Assembly: GCA_937872175.1 (NCBI GenBank)
Contig: CALMPI010000009.1
Span: 1 to 64,000, forward strand
Direction of reading: 5' to 3'
DNA from: an uncultured Flavobacteriales bacterium
GTDB taxonomy: Bacteria; Bacteroidota; Bacteroidia; Flavobacteriales_F; PHOS-HE28
Length of the DNA: 64,000 nucleotides
Both the position numbers and the translations under genes were made by a program. The notes beneath the pieces were generated by a model. That model did no database searches and was not told where the DNA came from. It saw nothing but the letters and a program-made list of their open reading frames with translations. Shown here one piece after another: positions 1 through 8,527 of the stretch; within the stretch, counting starts at the first letter, position 1, and each line of letters begins with the position of its first letter.

Positions 1-321
1 GTCACCTTCACCGAAGTGCTCGCCACCAGCGACCTGCCCGGCGGCGTGGTGAACCTGATGACCGGCTTCCGCAGTGAGCTCCTCAAACCGCTTGTGGCGC
101 ACATGGACATCAACGCCGTGGTGGTGGCTGATGCGTCGAAGGAGGAGCGCACGATGCTCGACCAGGAGGCCAGCTGCAACTTGAAGCGGGTGGTGTACCC
201 GAAGGTGAAGGACTGGATGAGCGAAGAAGCGCAGTCTCCCTACGCCATCCTCGACACCCAGGAGGTGAAGACCACCTGGCACCCGATCGAGCGGGGGCAG
301 GGTGGGGGTGGGGGCTATTGA
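1..321 (+). CDS. Aldehyde dehydrogenase-like protein, C-terminal part (open at left edge)
   Basis: The reading frame is already open at base 1 and stops at 319-321. The first residues contain the ALDH-type segment EVLATSDLPGGVVNLMTG, typical of the NAD-binding region of aldehyde dehydrogenases. In a full-length ALDH this segment is followed by well over 200 residues that carry the catalytic Glu and Cys. Here the protein ends about 85 residues later in a Gly-rich tail (GGGGGY), and no catalytic motif is seen. It is therefore either one of the known short, catalytically incomplete ALDH paralogues that accompany a complete ALDH, or a truncated gene. The part upstream of the window would decide. 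csaA follows 3 bases downstream on the same strand. Confidence 0.7.
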   Translation, partial: VTFTEVLATSDLPGGVVNLMTGFRSELLKPLVAHMDINAVVVADASKEERTMLDQEASCNLKRVVYPKVKDWMSEEAQSPYAILDTQEVKTTWHPIERGQGGGGGY

Positions 322-324
322 GCC

Positions 325-660
325 ATGCACCCCCTCACCTGGCCCGACTTCGAGAAGGTCCACCTCTGTGTGGGCACCGTGCTCTCTGCAGAGGATCTGC
401 CTAATGCCCGCAAGCCGGCCTATGTGCTCACCATCGACTTCGGTCCACACGGGGTGAAGCGCAGCAGCGCACAGATCACCAGGCACTACACCAAGGAGGA
501 GTTGATCGGACGCCAGGTGGTTGCGGTGATCAACTTCCCGGCCAAGCAGATCGGCAGCGTGATGAGCGAGTGCCTCGTCACGGGCTTCCCCGACGCGAAC
601 GGCGACATCGTGCTCACGGCGGTGGAGCGACCGCTGCCGAACGGGGCGCGTTTGGCCTGA
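325..660 (+). CDS. csaA: CsaA-like tRNA-binding protein
   Basis: A 111-residue protein of the usual CsaA length, made of a single EMAP/tRNA-binding OB-fold domain. Recognisable segments are VGTVLSAEDLPNARKPAY near the N-terminus, KRSSAQITRHYTKEEL in the middle, and INFPAKQIGSVMSECLVTGF followed by PLPNGARL at the end, all characteristic of the family. CsaA is a cytoplasmic homodimer that binds tRNA and has been described as a secretion-related chaperone in Bacillus. The ATG lies 3 bases after the stop of the preceding ALDH-like frame, so the two are probably co-transcribed. The gene is convergent with the exported protein that ends at 661. Confidence 0.93.
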   Translation: MHPLTWPDFEKVHLCVGTVLSAEDLPNARKPAYVLTIDFGPHGVKRSSAQITRHYTKEELIGRQVVAVINFPAKQIGSVMSECLVTGFPDANGDIVLTAVERPLPNGARLA

Positions 661-1686
661 TCAGCGCAATACCTGGAAGCGGCGCACCGCTGTGCCGGCC
701 CTGAGGGTATAGATGCCCGGCGTCCAGTCCGACACGTTGAGCGTGGATGGTTGCGCGTTCAGGGTGCCCGAACCGACCTGACGCCCGCTTGCATCGAACA
801 CGGCATAGGGTTGCACGGCGCCGTCCGCCCGCCGCACATGGACCACATCGCTGGCGGGACATGGGTGAAGCTGCAGGGACAGGGCCTCATTACGTGTGAA
901 CACGGCGGTGTTCAGGTCGAAGGCGTAGGTGAAGATGGTCTGGTAGGCGAAGGCGCTGCCACCCTGCCGGTTGGCCACCAGATGGAGGAGCTCACCGTCG
1001 TAATGCATGCCCTGCGGCCGCTGGTCGTTGTCGATGGGCGTGTCCGGCAGTTCGATCCAGCCCAGGTCCTGCTCATTGGTGAGGTCGTACGCGTAGATCC
1101 GCTCCTGATCTCCGTTCAGGTTGTCGGTGACGTAGAGGAGCGTGTCGCCCTTGAGCGCGATGCCGTAGGGCTGTTCGCCCTGGAGCGGCACGGTATCGAT
1201 CGGGGCGGGGTCGCCCGGCACCCACTTGTAGGCGTAGGCGAACGGATAGGTGTTGAAGTCGGGGAAGTACATGGTGTACCACACGGCATTGCCATCGGCC
1301 TCCAGGTCACCGATGCCGGAGGAGGGGCCGCCGATGACGTTCGGGAAGGTCCAGGAGCCAAGCAGGTTGCCTGCCAGGTCGATCTCGTAGAGGCCGGCGC
1401 CGCTGGTGGTGTAGTCCTCGGCGATGAGGTACGAGGTGGGACGGCGGATCAGGCCGTGGTTGAAGTCGAAGGGGGTGGTGAGCTCCCCGAGGATGACCCC
1501 GTTGTGGTCGCTGAAGCGGATGTTCCCCGTGAGGTCGCTGCCCAGGAAGATGGTGTCCGCTGTGACATGGATGCCCCAGACGCCGGTGCCCTGGCCGGGG
1601 TAGGGGATGCTGTCGACGAGCACCTGGCCCCGTGCGATCGGCAACAGGAGGAGGAGCGGGAACGTGGGGATGAGCGGACGCAGCAT
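661..1686 (-). CDS. Exported protein with T9SS C-terminal sorting domain
   Basis: 341 residues from the ATG at 1686. A longer frame exists, but this start gives an immediate signal peptide (MLRPLIPTFPLLLLLPIARG). The middle part is rich in short beta-type segments with repeated G-D-L and Y-x-L patterns, suggesting a beta-propeller-like fold (WD40/SMP-30 type). I cannot assign a ligand or enzyme activity. The last 70 residues look like a type A T9SS sorting domain: a LHPCPASDVVHV start, a FDASGRQVGSG segment, a WTPGIYTLRAG turn and a basic end. The protein is therefore expected to be exported by Sec and then sorted to the cell surface or medium. Confidence 0.8.
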   Translation of the reverse strand: MLRPLIPTFPLLLLLPIARGQVLVDSIPYPGQGTGVWGIHVTADTIFLGSDLTGNIRFSDHNGVILGELTTPFDFNHGLIRRPTSYLIAEDYTTSGAGLYEIDLAGNLLGSWTFPNVIGGPSSGIGDLEADGNAVWYTMYFPDFNTYPFAYAYKWVPGDPAPIDTVPLQGEQPYGIALKGDTLLYVTDNLNGDQERIYAYDLTNEQDLGWIELPDTPIDNDQRPQGMHYDGELLHLVANRQGGSAFAYQTIFTYAFDLNTAVFTRNEALSLQLHPCPASDVVHVRRADGAVQPYAVFDASGRQVGSGTLNAQPSTLNVSDWTPGIYTLRAGTAVRRFQVLR

Positions 1687-1793
1687 GATCGATGGATGTG
1701 GAACGTGAAGGTAGCTCGGACCGACCATGTACCGGTCCCGAACCCTGTTCGGCCGGCCGGCGTATACCGCGCACACGACCGGGACACGAAGCC

Positions 1794-3122
1794 ATGATCC
1801 GTTCCTTCCTCACGCTCACCTGCAGCATCACGCTGCTGCACCTGCATGCCCAGGTGCCGGCGAACGGCCGCCGCATCGGCTACCTGATGAACACGGCCGA
1901 GGACGGGAACGTGGGCGCGGCCCTGGGTCTGGCGGAAGCGGCCTGTGTGGAAGGCGCGCACAAGACCATCCTGTGGTCCGCCGTTCAGCCGGCCATCGGG
2001 ACCTGGGATGCGGGGCAGCTGATGGCCCTGGACATGCTCAACCTGCAGTCGGCCGTGCAGAGCGTGCCGCGCTCGCTGCAGATCGCGGTCACCAACACGG
2101 CGCGCAACGAGGTGCCGGCCGAGCTGAACGGGTATCCCTACGACCATCCCGCGATGGTGGCGGCGTTCCAGGTCTTTCTGGACACGCTCTTCGCCCACAT
2201 CCCGGACATGCCCCTGGTGTACCTGAACATCGGCATGGAGAGCGACATCATGTGGGGCGGCGATGCCGTGCAGTACCAGCGGTTCGGGGCCTTCCTCGCG
2301 CAGGTGATCCCGCACGCGAAACAGCGATACCAGGCCTTGCACGGCACGGACCTGAGCGTGGGCACCACCATGACGTGGGCGGGCCTCACCAACCCGGTGA
2401 GCGCCACGCTGTGCCAGGGGCTGAACGCACCGCTCGACCACATCAGCCTCACGTACTATGGCGTGGTGTTCGGGTTCACGGTGAAGCCGCCCGCCCAGGT
2501 GATCGCGGACTTCGATGCCCTGATGGCCCTGTACCCGGGGACCAAGCCGGTGATGGTGCAGGAGTGCGGTTACCCGACGAGCCCGTTCAACGCGAGCAGT
2601 GAGGCGTTGCAGAGCGCGTTCATCAGCGCGATGTTCACGGCGTGGGACAACCACTGGACCCGGATCCCCTACCTGTCGGTGAGCATGTTGACGGATGTGG
2701 ACAGCACCACGGCCCTGGACCTGGCGGCTTACTATGGCCTGACCACCACGCCGTACGTGGAGTTCCACCGCACGCTGGGCCTGCGCACGTGGCCGGGGAG
2801 CGGCGCGCTGAAGCCGGCCTACGGGACGCTGCTGTGCGAGCTGCGCGTTCGCGGATTCTGCACCACCACATGCACGGCCTCGCTGCCGGAGGGGCCCGAC
2901 ACGGACGAGCCGCCGTTCCACCTGATCCTGGACCGTACGGCCGGCACGGTGAGTGTGCAGGTGGAGCGCGGTCCTGTGCGCCGGGTATCGGTACACGCGG
3001 TTGATGGGCGCATGGTGGCCCGGGGTCGCAGCGGGGAACCGCTCTCGATCGAAGGCCTGTCGCCGGGCGTGCACGTGCTGCACGTGGAGGGGCTTGGAGC
3101 GCGCCGGTTCGTGCTCGACTGA
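1794..3122 (+). CDS. Exported glycoside-hydrolase-like TIM-barrel protein with T9SS tail
   Basis: 442 residues. The ATG at 1794 is preferred over upstream starts because it begins a signal peptide (MIRSFLTLTCSITLLHLHAQ). The body has features of a (beta/alpha)8 glycosidase: a start about an ALGLAEAACVEGAHKTILWS strand, an acidic strand end LNIGMESD, a DHISLTYYG strand and, near the C-terminal side, VMVQECGYPTSPFN, where the Glu could be a catalytic nucleophile. The pattern resembles GH53 and related families, but the family is not certain. The last 80 residues form a T9SS sorting-type domain (RVSVHAVDGRMVARG, LSPGVHVLHVEG). Divergent from the exported gene ending at 661. Confidence 0.75.
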   Translation: MIRSFLTLTCSITLLHLHAQVPANGRRIGYLMNTAEDGNVGAALGLAEAACVEGAHKTILWSAVQPAIGTWDAGQLMALDMLNLQSAVQSVPRSLQIAVTNTARNEVPAELNGYPYDHPAMVAAFQVFLDTLFAHIPDMPLVYLNIGMESDIMWGGDAVQYQRFGAFLAQVIPHAKQRYQALHGTDLSVGTTMTWAGLTNPVSATLCQGLNAPLDHISLTYYGVVFGFTVKPPAQVIADFDALMALYPGTKPVMVQECGYPTSPFNASSEALQSAFISAMFTAWDNHWTRIPYLSVSMLTDVDSTTALDLAAYYGLTTTPYVEFHRTLGLRTWPGSGALKPAYGTLLCELRVRGFCTTTCTASLPEGPDTDEPPFHLILDRTAGTVSVQVERGPVRRVSVHAVDGRMVARGRSGEPLSIEGLSPGVHVLHVEGLGARRFVLD

Positions 3123-3144
3123 GCCGATCGCCGTTCTTCGCGGC

Positions 3145-3579
3145 ATGGAGCTCGGACCGATGTGGGAAAGCCTGGGGCTGCCGGGCCTGTTCCTGGCGAG
3201 CTTCCTGGCGGCCACCATCCTGCCCTTCAGCAGTGAGGCGTTGCTGGTGGCCATGGCCTTGGGCCCGTGGTCGTGGACGGCGCTCTGGTTGACGGCGAGC
3301 ATCGGCAATACGCTCGGTGGGGTGAGCAGCTATGCGCTCGGGCGCCTGGGCCGTCGGTTCACTGCGCGCGGCGTTTCCGCGGGGGATCGCGATGCGGCAT
3401 GGGTGGCGCGGACGCGGCGCTGGGGGCCTTGGGCGGCCCTGCTCACCTGGCTGCCCGTGGTGGGCGATGCCATCGCGGTGGCCCTTGGAGCGGTCGGAGC
3501 CCCTTGGGGGCCCACCGCGCTGCTGATGTTCATGGGCAAGGCGGCGCGCTATGCGGTGGTACTTGAATTGATGCGCTGA
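3145..3579 (+). CDS. Small YqaA/DedA-like inner-membrane protein
   Basis: 144 residues with three or four hydrophobic segments. Features are FLASFLAATILPFSSEALL near the N-terminus, then GNTLGGVSSYALGR, which is the conserved G-(N/D)-x-x-G region of the SNARE-associated/YqaA group, then WLPVVGDAIAVALGA. The family is a short relative of DedA membrane proteins, some of which act in lipid handling. The function here is unknown. The start at 3145 is chosen as the first ATG that gives a complete N-terminal helix; longer upstream frames are read-through from the preceding gene. It follows the glycosidase gene by 22 bases. Confidence 0.8.
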   Translation: MELGPMWESLGLPGLFLASFLAATILPFSSEALLVAMALGPWSWTALWLTASIGNTLGGVSSYALGRLGRRFTARGVSAGDRDAAWVARTRRWGPWAALLTWLPVVGDAIAVALGAVGAPWGPTALLMFMGKAARYAVVLELMR

Positions 3580-3647
3580 GGCAGCGGTATCAACCGGTTG
3601 CTCGTCCACGAACGGGAGTGAAGCGTCCCTCTTCGGGTTCCCATCGC

Positions 3648-3655
3648 TAACTTTC
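3648..3655 (+). promoter_or_regulatory. Possible Bacteroidota -7 box (TAACTTTC)
   Basis: TAACTTTC lies 6 bases upstream of the ATG at 3662 and matches TAnnTTTG at seven of eight positions. No TTG was found at the expected -33 distance, so this is only a candidate. The very short distance to the ATG would imply a nearly leaderless mRNA. Confidence 0.35.
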
Positions 3656-3661
3656 GACATC

Positions 3662-5824
3662 ATGGCACGCGGCAATTTCCTTTTGACCCTGTTCGTGTTC
3701 ATCTGCGGCGGAGTTCGCGCCCAGTTCCCATGCACGCCACAGGCCGTGCTGAACCCCTTGGACACATGGCAGACGGTCTCTGGAAGCTATGGTGCCAATG
3801 AGTGGGCGATCTATGAGGTCACCATGGACCTGGATGTCGATTACATGTTCAAGACTGGCTGCGGCGACGGGGCCACTGCCGATCACAATACGGTCATTGA
3901 GTGGATGACCCCGGTCTGTACTGTAATCATGAGCAACGATGATGGCTGCGATAGCGCCCGGTCCGAGCTGAGCTTCAACTCTTTCTTCTCGGATGGTACG
4001 GCCCTCTGGATCAGGGTCCGTGGAGCCCAGGGCGCTGGCGGTTCGTTCACGCTCGCCTACCGGAGCATCGGGGGAGCACCGGGCCAGTGCAACACATGCC
4101 CTTCCTACGACGCGCAACTGTTCCCGTCCAGTTTGTGGCAGCTCACCGATTCCGCATACGGGGCCAACGGCTGCAAGGTGTATCGGGTGTTCGCCACGGC
4201 CGGTATGGAGTACACGTTCAAAACGGGCTGTGGCGACGGGGCCAGTTCAGATCACGATACCCGGCTCGAGCTTTTCGGGGCGGGGTGCATCGCCCTGAGC
4301 ACGGATGACAATACGTGCGAGTCCGGGCGTTCGCTCGTGACATGGACGGCACTGAACAACGGAGCCCTGTACGTCAAGGTCAGCGGTGTGGGAGGTTCGG
4401 CTGGGGCGTTCACCATGGCCTATCGGCGAAGTGGCGGCAATGGAAGCGCATGCGGAACCTGCCCGGGCCAGGACTTCAATATCACCCCCGGAGCGAACTG
4501 GGCCACGTCCGCGTCCAGCTACCTCGCCGGTGGGTGCCAGATCTACCGCGTCTCGGTGACCGACGGTTACCATTACACGTTCAAGACCGGATGTGGTAAC
4601 GGTGGCACCGCGGACCACGACACGTTCCTGGAATTGATGGATGAGGTGTGCGATCCACTAATGACGGATGATGATGGGTGTGAGAGTGGAAGGTCGATCA
4701 TTGGGCACACGGCCACGTCCACGGGCTTTGTGTACTTGAAGGTGAGAGGGGCATCGGGGCAGGAGGGGTTCTACACCCTCGCCCACCGACGCAGCGGCAC
4801 CTGCATCACCTGTCCCGCATTCGATTCAGAGGTCACCCCCGACAGTAGCTGGCAGACCTCGTCGGGTAGCTATTTCAATGATGGATGCTGGCTGTATAAG
4901 GTGAATGTGGAGCAGGGGCACACCTATGTCTTCCAGACCGAGTTCGGCAACGGTGCCTCGGCTGATCATTGGACGCAGTTGGAGTTGTTCGATGACACCT
5001 GTGGAGCGATCACTCCCGGATCTTGGGAAGAAAGCGGTGCTCGTCTGTACCATCTCGCATCGTTCACCGGTCACCTGTACCTGAAGGTTTCCGGAGTGGG
5101 AGGGGACTTCGGTTCGCACACAATGGCCTATCGTGATGTGGGCGGGGTGCGGGATCACTGTGCTGATGTCGTGCCCATCGAGTTCGGCTATGGTTCGATC
5201 GAACTGGCCGGCACCCTATTGGGAGCTACGAGCGACGATGATTTCGTGTCGACATCGCCGTTGGCGGGTCTGCCGATGAAGTGGTACGCCTTCGATATTC
5301 AGGTGCCGTGCAGTTTCCTGACCGTCTCCTACTGTGGCACATTACCTCCATGGTCGAACACCCTGGATGTCCTTGCCACCGACTGCCCTGGAGATGAGGT
5401 CCTGACGAGCTACGTGCCATTCCCGCTTTGTTCCGATGGCAACGCCGACCACTCGTTCTACCCGTCCGCGCCGGGTCTTTATTACCTCCCGCTGCTGTAT
5501 GACACGCTCAATTCCGTGGACGGCGAGTATGTCATCTCCGTCACCTGTTCGAGCATGAACATTGATGCGATCGAAGAGGAGGCCGTGGCTCCGTGGTCGG
5601 TCTTTCCCAATCCCGGATCGGACGAGATCATGATGGAGCATCGCGGTGGTGTCGAGCGGCGCGCGGACGTCGGCATCCGCGATCTTCTGGGAAGGCCGGT
5701 CTGGCAGGGTGTCATTGCCACCGCCCGCTCATCGGTCCGAACGGCCGCGTGGCCACCGGGCACCTACCTGATCGAGATACAGGATGGCATGGGGCGCACG
5801 GCGATCAAGTGGATCAAGAACTGA
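3662..5824 (+). CDS. Large exported protein with four Cys-rich beta repeats and T9SS tail
   Basis: 720 residues with an N-terminal signal peptide (cleavage near the GGVRAQ segment). Four consecutive repeats of about 125 residues follow. Each contains a Y-x-F-(K/Q)-T-x-x-G-(D/N)-G segment, an A-D-H motif, a L-E-L-x-D/G strand with a Cys, a C-x-S-G-R-S-type turn and a Y-x-K-V-x-G-x-x-G strand. Repeats are joined by C-x-x-C-P linkers. This organisation resembles bacterial pre-peptidase C-terminal (PPC) type beta-sandwiches with paired cysteines. The last 80 residues are a T9SS sorting domain (VFPNPGSDEIMMEH, DLLGRPVWQG, WPPGTYLIEI). No catalytic domain is visible, so a surface adhesin or structural role is likely. 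The gene is visibly less G+C-rich than the housekeeping genes around it. Confidence 0.8.
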   Translation: MARGNFLLTLFVFICGGVRAQFPCTPQAVLNPLDTWQTVSGSYGANEWAIYEVTMDLDVDYMFKTGCGDGATADHNTVIEWMTPVCTVIMSNDDGCDSARSELSFNSFFSDGTALWIRVRGAQGAGGSFTLAYRSIGGAPGQCNTCPSYDAQLFPSSLWQLTDSAYGANGCKVYRVFATAGMEYTFKTGCGDGASSDHDTRLELFGAGCIALSTDDNTCESGRSLVTWTALNNGALYVKVSGVGGSAGAFTMAYRRSGGNGSACGTCPGQDFNITPGANWATSASSYLAGGCQIYRVSVTDGYHYTFKTGCGNGGTADHDTFLELMDEVCDPLMTDDDGCESGRSIIGHTATSTGFVYLKVRGASGQEGFYTLAHRRSGTCITCPAFDSEVTPDSSWQTSSGSYFNDGCWLYKVNVEQGHTYVFQTEFGNGASADHWTQLELFDDTCGAITPGSWEESGARLYHLASFTGHLYLKVSGVGGDFGSHTMAYRDVGGVRDHCADVVPIEFGYGSIELAGTLLGATSDDDFVSTSPLAGLPMKWYAFDIQVPCSFLTVSYCGTLPPWSNTLDVLATDCPGDEVLTSYVPFPLCSDGNADHSFYPSAPGLYYLPLLYDTLNSVDGEYVISVTCSSMNIDAIEEEAVAPWSVFPNPGSDEIMMEHRGGVERRADVGIRDLLGRPVWQGVIATARSSVRTAAWPPGTYLIEIQDGMGRTAIKWIKN

Positions 5825-5845
5825 GCATGGCCAACCCGTGAGGGA

Positions 5846-6601
5846 TCAGCGGTCCCGCCGACCGTTCACCCGCTCCTCCAGGAACCACCACTTGGGGGCG
5901 TCCTGCCGTTTCCTGGCCTGTTGCCACATCACCACCAACCGGTCCTGGAGCAGGTCGGTGGCCTCCTCCACACTGTCGGCCACGAAGACGAACTCCAGCT
6001 CCTTGCGGCCGATGGTCCCCTCCGCCACCATGCGGTCGATCTGGTCCAGCAGTGGGCCCCAGTAGTCGCGGCCATAGAGCAGGATGGGGAAGTCCTTCAC
6101 CTTGCCGGTCTGGATGAGGGTGATGGTCTCGAAAAGCTCATCGACCGTGCCGGCGCCCCCGGGCATCACCACGAAGCAGATGCTGTACTTCACCAGCAGC
6201 ACCTTGCGCACGAAGAAGCGTTCGAAGGTGAGGCTGACATCGAGATAGGGGTTGGCCTTCTGTTCGTGGGGCAGCACGATGTTGCAGCCGATGCTGCGTG
6301 CGCCCACATCACGGGCACCCCGGTTCGCGGCCTCCATGATGCCGGGGCCCCCGCCGGTCATGATGCTGAAGCCCACGCGCCCGATGCGCCGGGCCAGTTC
6401 GCGGGCCGCCTCGTAGTAGGGATGATCCTCCTGGAAGCGGGCGCTGCCGAAGAAGGTGACACAGGGGCCCACGAAGTGCAGCTTGCGGAAACCGCGGATG
6501 AACTCGCGCAGGATCGAGACCACGCTCCTGAACTCCCGCCACCGCGAGCGCGGTCCCTCCAGAAAGCGCAGGTCGATGTGCTTGGGGTCCTGGGGGGGCA
6601 T
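5846..6601 (-). CDS. LOG family protein (TIGR00730-type Rossmann fold)
   Basis: 251 residues from the ATG at 6601. A further in-frame start at 6655 is less likely because it would overlap the divergent promoter region. The two LOG signatures are present: GGGPGIMEAANRG and PGGAGTVDELFE, which together form the nucleotide-binding and catalytic site of cytokinin riboside 5'-monophosphate phosphoribohydrolases. Members of this family hydrolyse nucleoside monophosphates to base plus ribose 5-phosphate. The protein belongs to the longer group with an N-terminal helical extension. The physiological substrate is unknown. A TACCTTCG box ends 6 bases before the ATG. Confidence 0.9.
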   Translation of the reverse strand: MPPQDPKHIDLRFLEGPRSRWREFRSVVSILREFIRGFRKLHFVGPCVTFFGSARFQEDHPYYEAARELARRIGRVGFSIMTGGGPGIMEAANRGARDVGARSIGCNIVLPHEQKANPYLDVSLTFERFFVRKVLLVKYSICFVVMPGGAGTVDELFETITLIQTGKVKDFPILLYGRDYWGPLLDQIDRMVAEGTIGRKELEFVFVADSVEEATDLLQDRLVVMWQQARKRQDAPKWWFLEERVNGRRDR

Positions 6602-6607
6602 GGCCGG

Positions 6608-6615
6608 CGAAGGTA
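6608..6615 (-). promoter_or_regulatory. -7 box TACCTTCG for the LOG gene
   Basis: On the minus strand TACCTTCG fits the TAnnTTyG form and ends 6 bases before the ATG at 6601. Transcription would start at or within a few bases of the start codon (leaderless). No clear -33 TTG was found. Confidence 0.45.
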
Positions 6616-6634
6616 GCCCTGTGGGAAGCTGTGC

Positions 6635-6642
6635 TATGTTCG
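6635..6642 (+). promoter_or_regulatory. -7 box TATGTTCG for the divergent exported-protein gene
   Basis: TATGTTCG on the plus strand ends 18 bases before the ATG at 6661. It pairs back to back with the minus-strand box at 6608-6615, giving a compact divergent promoter region. Confidence 0.4.
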
Positions 6643-6660
6643 CGCCCTCGATCACCGCCC

Positions 6661-7902
6661 ATGCGCCACACGACCCTCGCCTTCACCCTCCTCGCCACCC
6701 TGCCGTTGATCGCCCAGCCCCAGCTCGACAACCCCGGCTTCGAGGCCTGGCAGAACGTGGGCTCCGGGACCGAGGAGCCCACGGAATGGAGCTCGGTGAA
6801 GACCAGCGATGGCGGCACGCTCATCAACAACCTCGCGCCCCAGATGGTGTGGCGGAGCAGCGATGCGCACAGCGGGTCGTATTCGGTGAACATCCGCACG
6901 GTGTCGTCCTTTCTGGGTCCGGCCACGGGGCTGCTCACCAATGGCCGCGTGCACGCCGAGCTTCAGGTGGAGAACAGCTATGTGTTCACCGACACGCTCA
7001 ACGCGGACTGGAGCACGCCCTGCGCCTCGCGGCCCGACAGCCTGATCGGCTGGTACAAGTACACCCCGCAGCCGGGCGACCAGGCGGTGATCGGGGTGCT
7101 GATGCACGTGGATGATGCCCGGCTCCCGGCCTTCGGTACGGAGTTGAACTGGGTGGGCGGGGCGGATTGGACCTCAGCCAGCGCGACAGTGGGCGCATGG
7201 ACGCGGTTCGCCACACCCTTTGTGTACACGGACAACCGCGAACCGGAGCACCTCCTGATGATCATGACGAGCGGGGACAGCACCTCGAGCCAGGTGGGCA
7301 CGGAAGTGTGGTTCGACGACCTGGCGCTCATCTACAACCTGGCCGCGGTGCCGGATGCGGCGGTGGCCACCGTGACGGCGCAGGACGGGTTCGACCTGAA
7401 CGTGGCGTACAGCACCGGTGGTGTGCCCACGTCCACCGTGGACTTCACGGCTGAGCTGAGCGATGCGAACGGCGACTTCAGCGCCCCGGTATCCATCGGC
7501 ACGTTGAACAGCGACCAACCCACCGGCGTCATCGCCTGCACCATCCCGGCCGGCACGGTGCCGGGCACCGGATACCGGATCCGCGTCACCACGCCCTCGC
7601 CCTACTACGCACCGGTGGATTCGGGCATCGTGGTGGAGGTGAGCACGGGCCTGGCCGACGTGGGCACCAAGGACGGCTTGCGCGCCTGGTGCGATGCCGA
7701 TGGGGTGTGGTTGGACCTTCGTGCGAGCGTGCTACAGGGTGTGCGTTACGAGGTGCTGGATGCGCGGGGATCCCTGCTGGCCGAGGGCCGGCCGGTGCCC
7801 GCTTCACTGACGCACATCGCGCTGGACACCCGTGCAGGGATGGTGCTGGTCCGTGTGATCCATGCCGATGGGGTGGCGGTGATGCGGTCGGTGCGGCCTT
7901 GA
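6661..7902 (+). CDS. Exported protein with PCMD-like beta-sandwich and T9SS tail
   Basis: 413 residues with a signal peptide (MRHTTLAFTLLATLPLIAQ). Immediately after cleavage comes LDNPGFEAWQNVGSG, and later HSGSYSVNIRT and VWFDDLALIYN. This is the layout of the putative carbohydrate metabolism (PCMD-type) or carbohydrate-binding jelly-roll modules found in Bacteroidota. A second immunoglobulin-like part (residues about 235-330) precedes a T9SS-like C-terminus (YEVLDARGSLLAEGRPV, ending DGVAVMRSVRP). Likely role: surface-exposed carbohydrate-binding protein. No catalytic residues can be named. Confidence 0.7.
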   Translation: MRHTTLAFTLLATLPLIAQPQLDNPGFEAWQNVGSGTEEPTEWSSVKTSDGGTLINNLAPQMVWRSSDAHSGSYSVNIRTVSSFLGPATGLLTNGRVHAELQVENSYVFTDTLNADWSTPCASRPDSLIGWYKYTPQPGDQAVIGVLMHVDDARLPAFGTELNWVGGADWTSASATVGAWTRFATPFVYTDNREPEHLLMIMTSGDSTSSQVGTEVWFDDLALIYNLAAVPDAAVATVTAQDGFDLNVAYSTGGVPTSTVDFTAELSDANGDFSAPVSIGTLNSDQPTGVIACTIPAGTVPGTGYRIRVTTPSPYYAPVDSGIVVEVSTGLADVGTKDGLRAWCDADGVWLDLRASVLQGVRYEVLDARGSLLAEGRPVPASLTHIALDTRAGMVLVRVIHADGVAVMRSVRP

Positions 7903-7930
7903 CCGGCGTGCGAAGGTCGGGGACGGGCCT

Positions 7931-7951
7931 CCGGGGCGGATCGGTCCCCGG
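7931..7951. terminator. Weak stem-loop downstream of the exported-protein gene
   Basis: CCGGGG at 7931-7936 pairs with CCCCGG at 7946-7951 around a 9-base loop, 29 bases after the stop at 7902. There is no T-tract, and a chance GC palindrome is possible. Confidence 0.3.
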
Positions 7952-8037
7952 CGCGGGCGGGTGAACCTTGCTAATGATCTGTTAATTCCGTCGGCGGCGC
8001 TTGCGGACCGTTCTACGTTCGCCGCTGGTCGAGCCCC

Positions 8038-8352
8038 ATGCCACTGATGCAGCGTTTTCGGATCATGGACCTGATGAGGGTCTGCACCGTGGTGCTGGCC
8101 TTGCAGTTCATCGTACCGCCGACGGTGCATGCAGGTCATGGTACGCCGCTCGCGGAGCTGAACGCGCCCGCGGCGGAGGATGCCTGCGGTGATCCGGACC
8201 CGGACGCGGCTGACGGACCGGCGACATCGCCGTTCGAGCCGCTGCTGCCGCATCATCGGGCCTGCGATCCCGCACCACGTCGCGCAACGGAGGCCGACCG
8301 GCCGGGATGCGCGATGCTGCCGGCCTCCGGCCTCCATCCTTCGGCGCCCTGA
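8038..8352 (+). CDS. Small exported protein upstream of the RND efflux operon (uncharacterised)
   Basis: 104 residues. The N-terminal 32 residues look like a signal peptide with a hydrophobic core (VCTVVLALQFIVPPTVHA). The mature part is short, acidic and Pro/His-rich with two Cys, and I do not recognise it. A TACGTTCG -7-like box lies at 8013-8020 and a perfect GC stem-loop begins 12 bases after the stop, so the frame has the boundaries of a transcription unit of its own. It precedes the efflux adaptor gene by 175 bases. A role as a periplasmic sensor or accessory of the pump is only a guess from position. Confidence 0.5.
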   Translation: MPLMQRFRIMDLMRVCTVVLALQFIVPPTVHAGHGTPLAELNAPAAEDACGDPDPDAADGPATSPFEPLLPHHRACDPAPRRATEADRPGCAMLPASGLHPSAP

Positions 8353-8363
8353 TCTCGTCGACC

Positions 8364-8383
8364 GCCCGGCCTTATGGCCGGGC
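8364..8383 (+). terminator. Perfect GC stem-loop after the small exported protein
   Basis: GCCCGGCC (8364-8371), loop TTAT, GGCCGGGC (8376-8383): an 8-bp perfect stem with a 4-base loop, 12 bases after the stop at 8352. There is no T-tract, but the position between the small gene and the efflux operon fits a terminator or attenuator. Confidence 0.5.
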
Positions 8384-8527
8384 ATGGTGACGTGCTGAAC
8401 GGGCACGCGCCAGGGATGCGCGCATCCCGGTCACACGGCCCCGGCCGTGGACCGACCATCGAGCGCCGGCCGCCTCGTCGCGGTGGAGCGCACCGTCCGG
8501 CCCTTTCCACTTCCGATCCCCTTCACC

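Noticed and set aside
751-1797. 348-residue plus-strand frame opposite the T9SS protein
   Set aside because: Shadow frame; the minus-strand product has a signal peptide and a T9SS tail.
3145-3579. Full-length DedA family protein
   Set aside because: Only 144 residues and three or four helices; the short YqaA-like group fits better.
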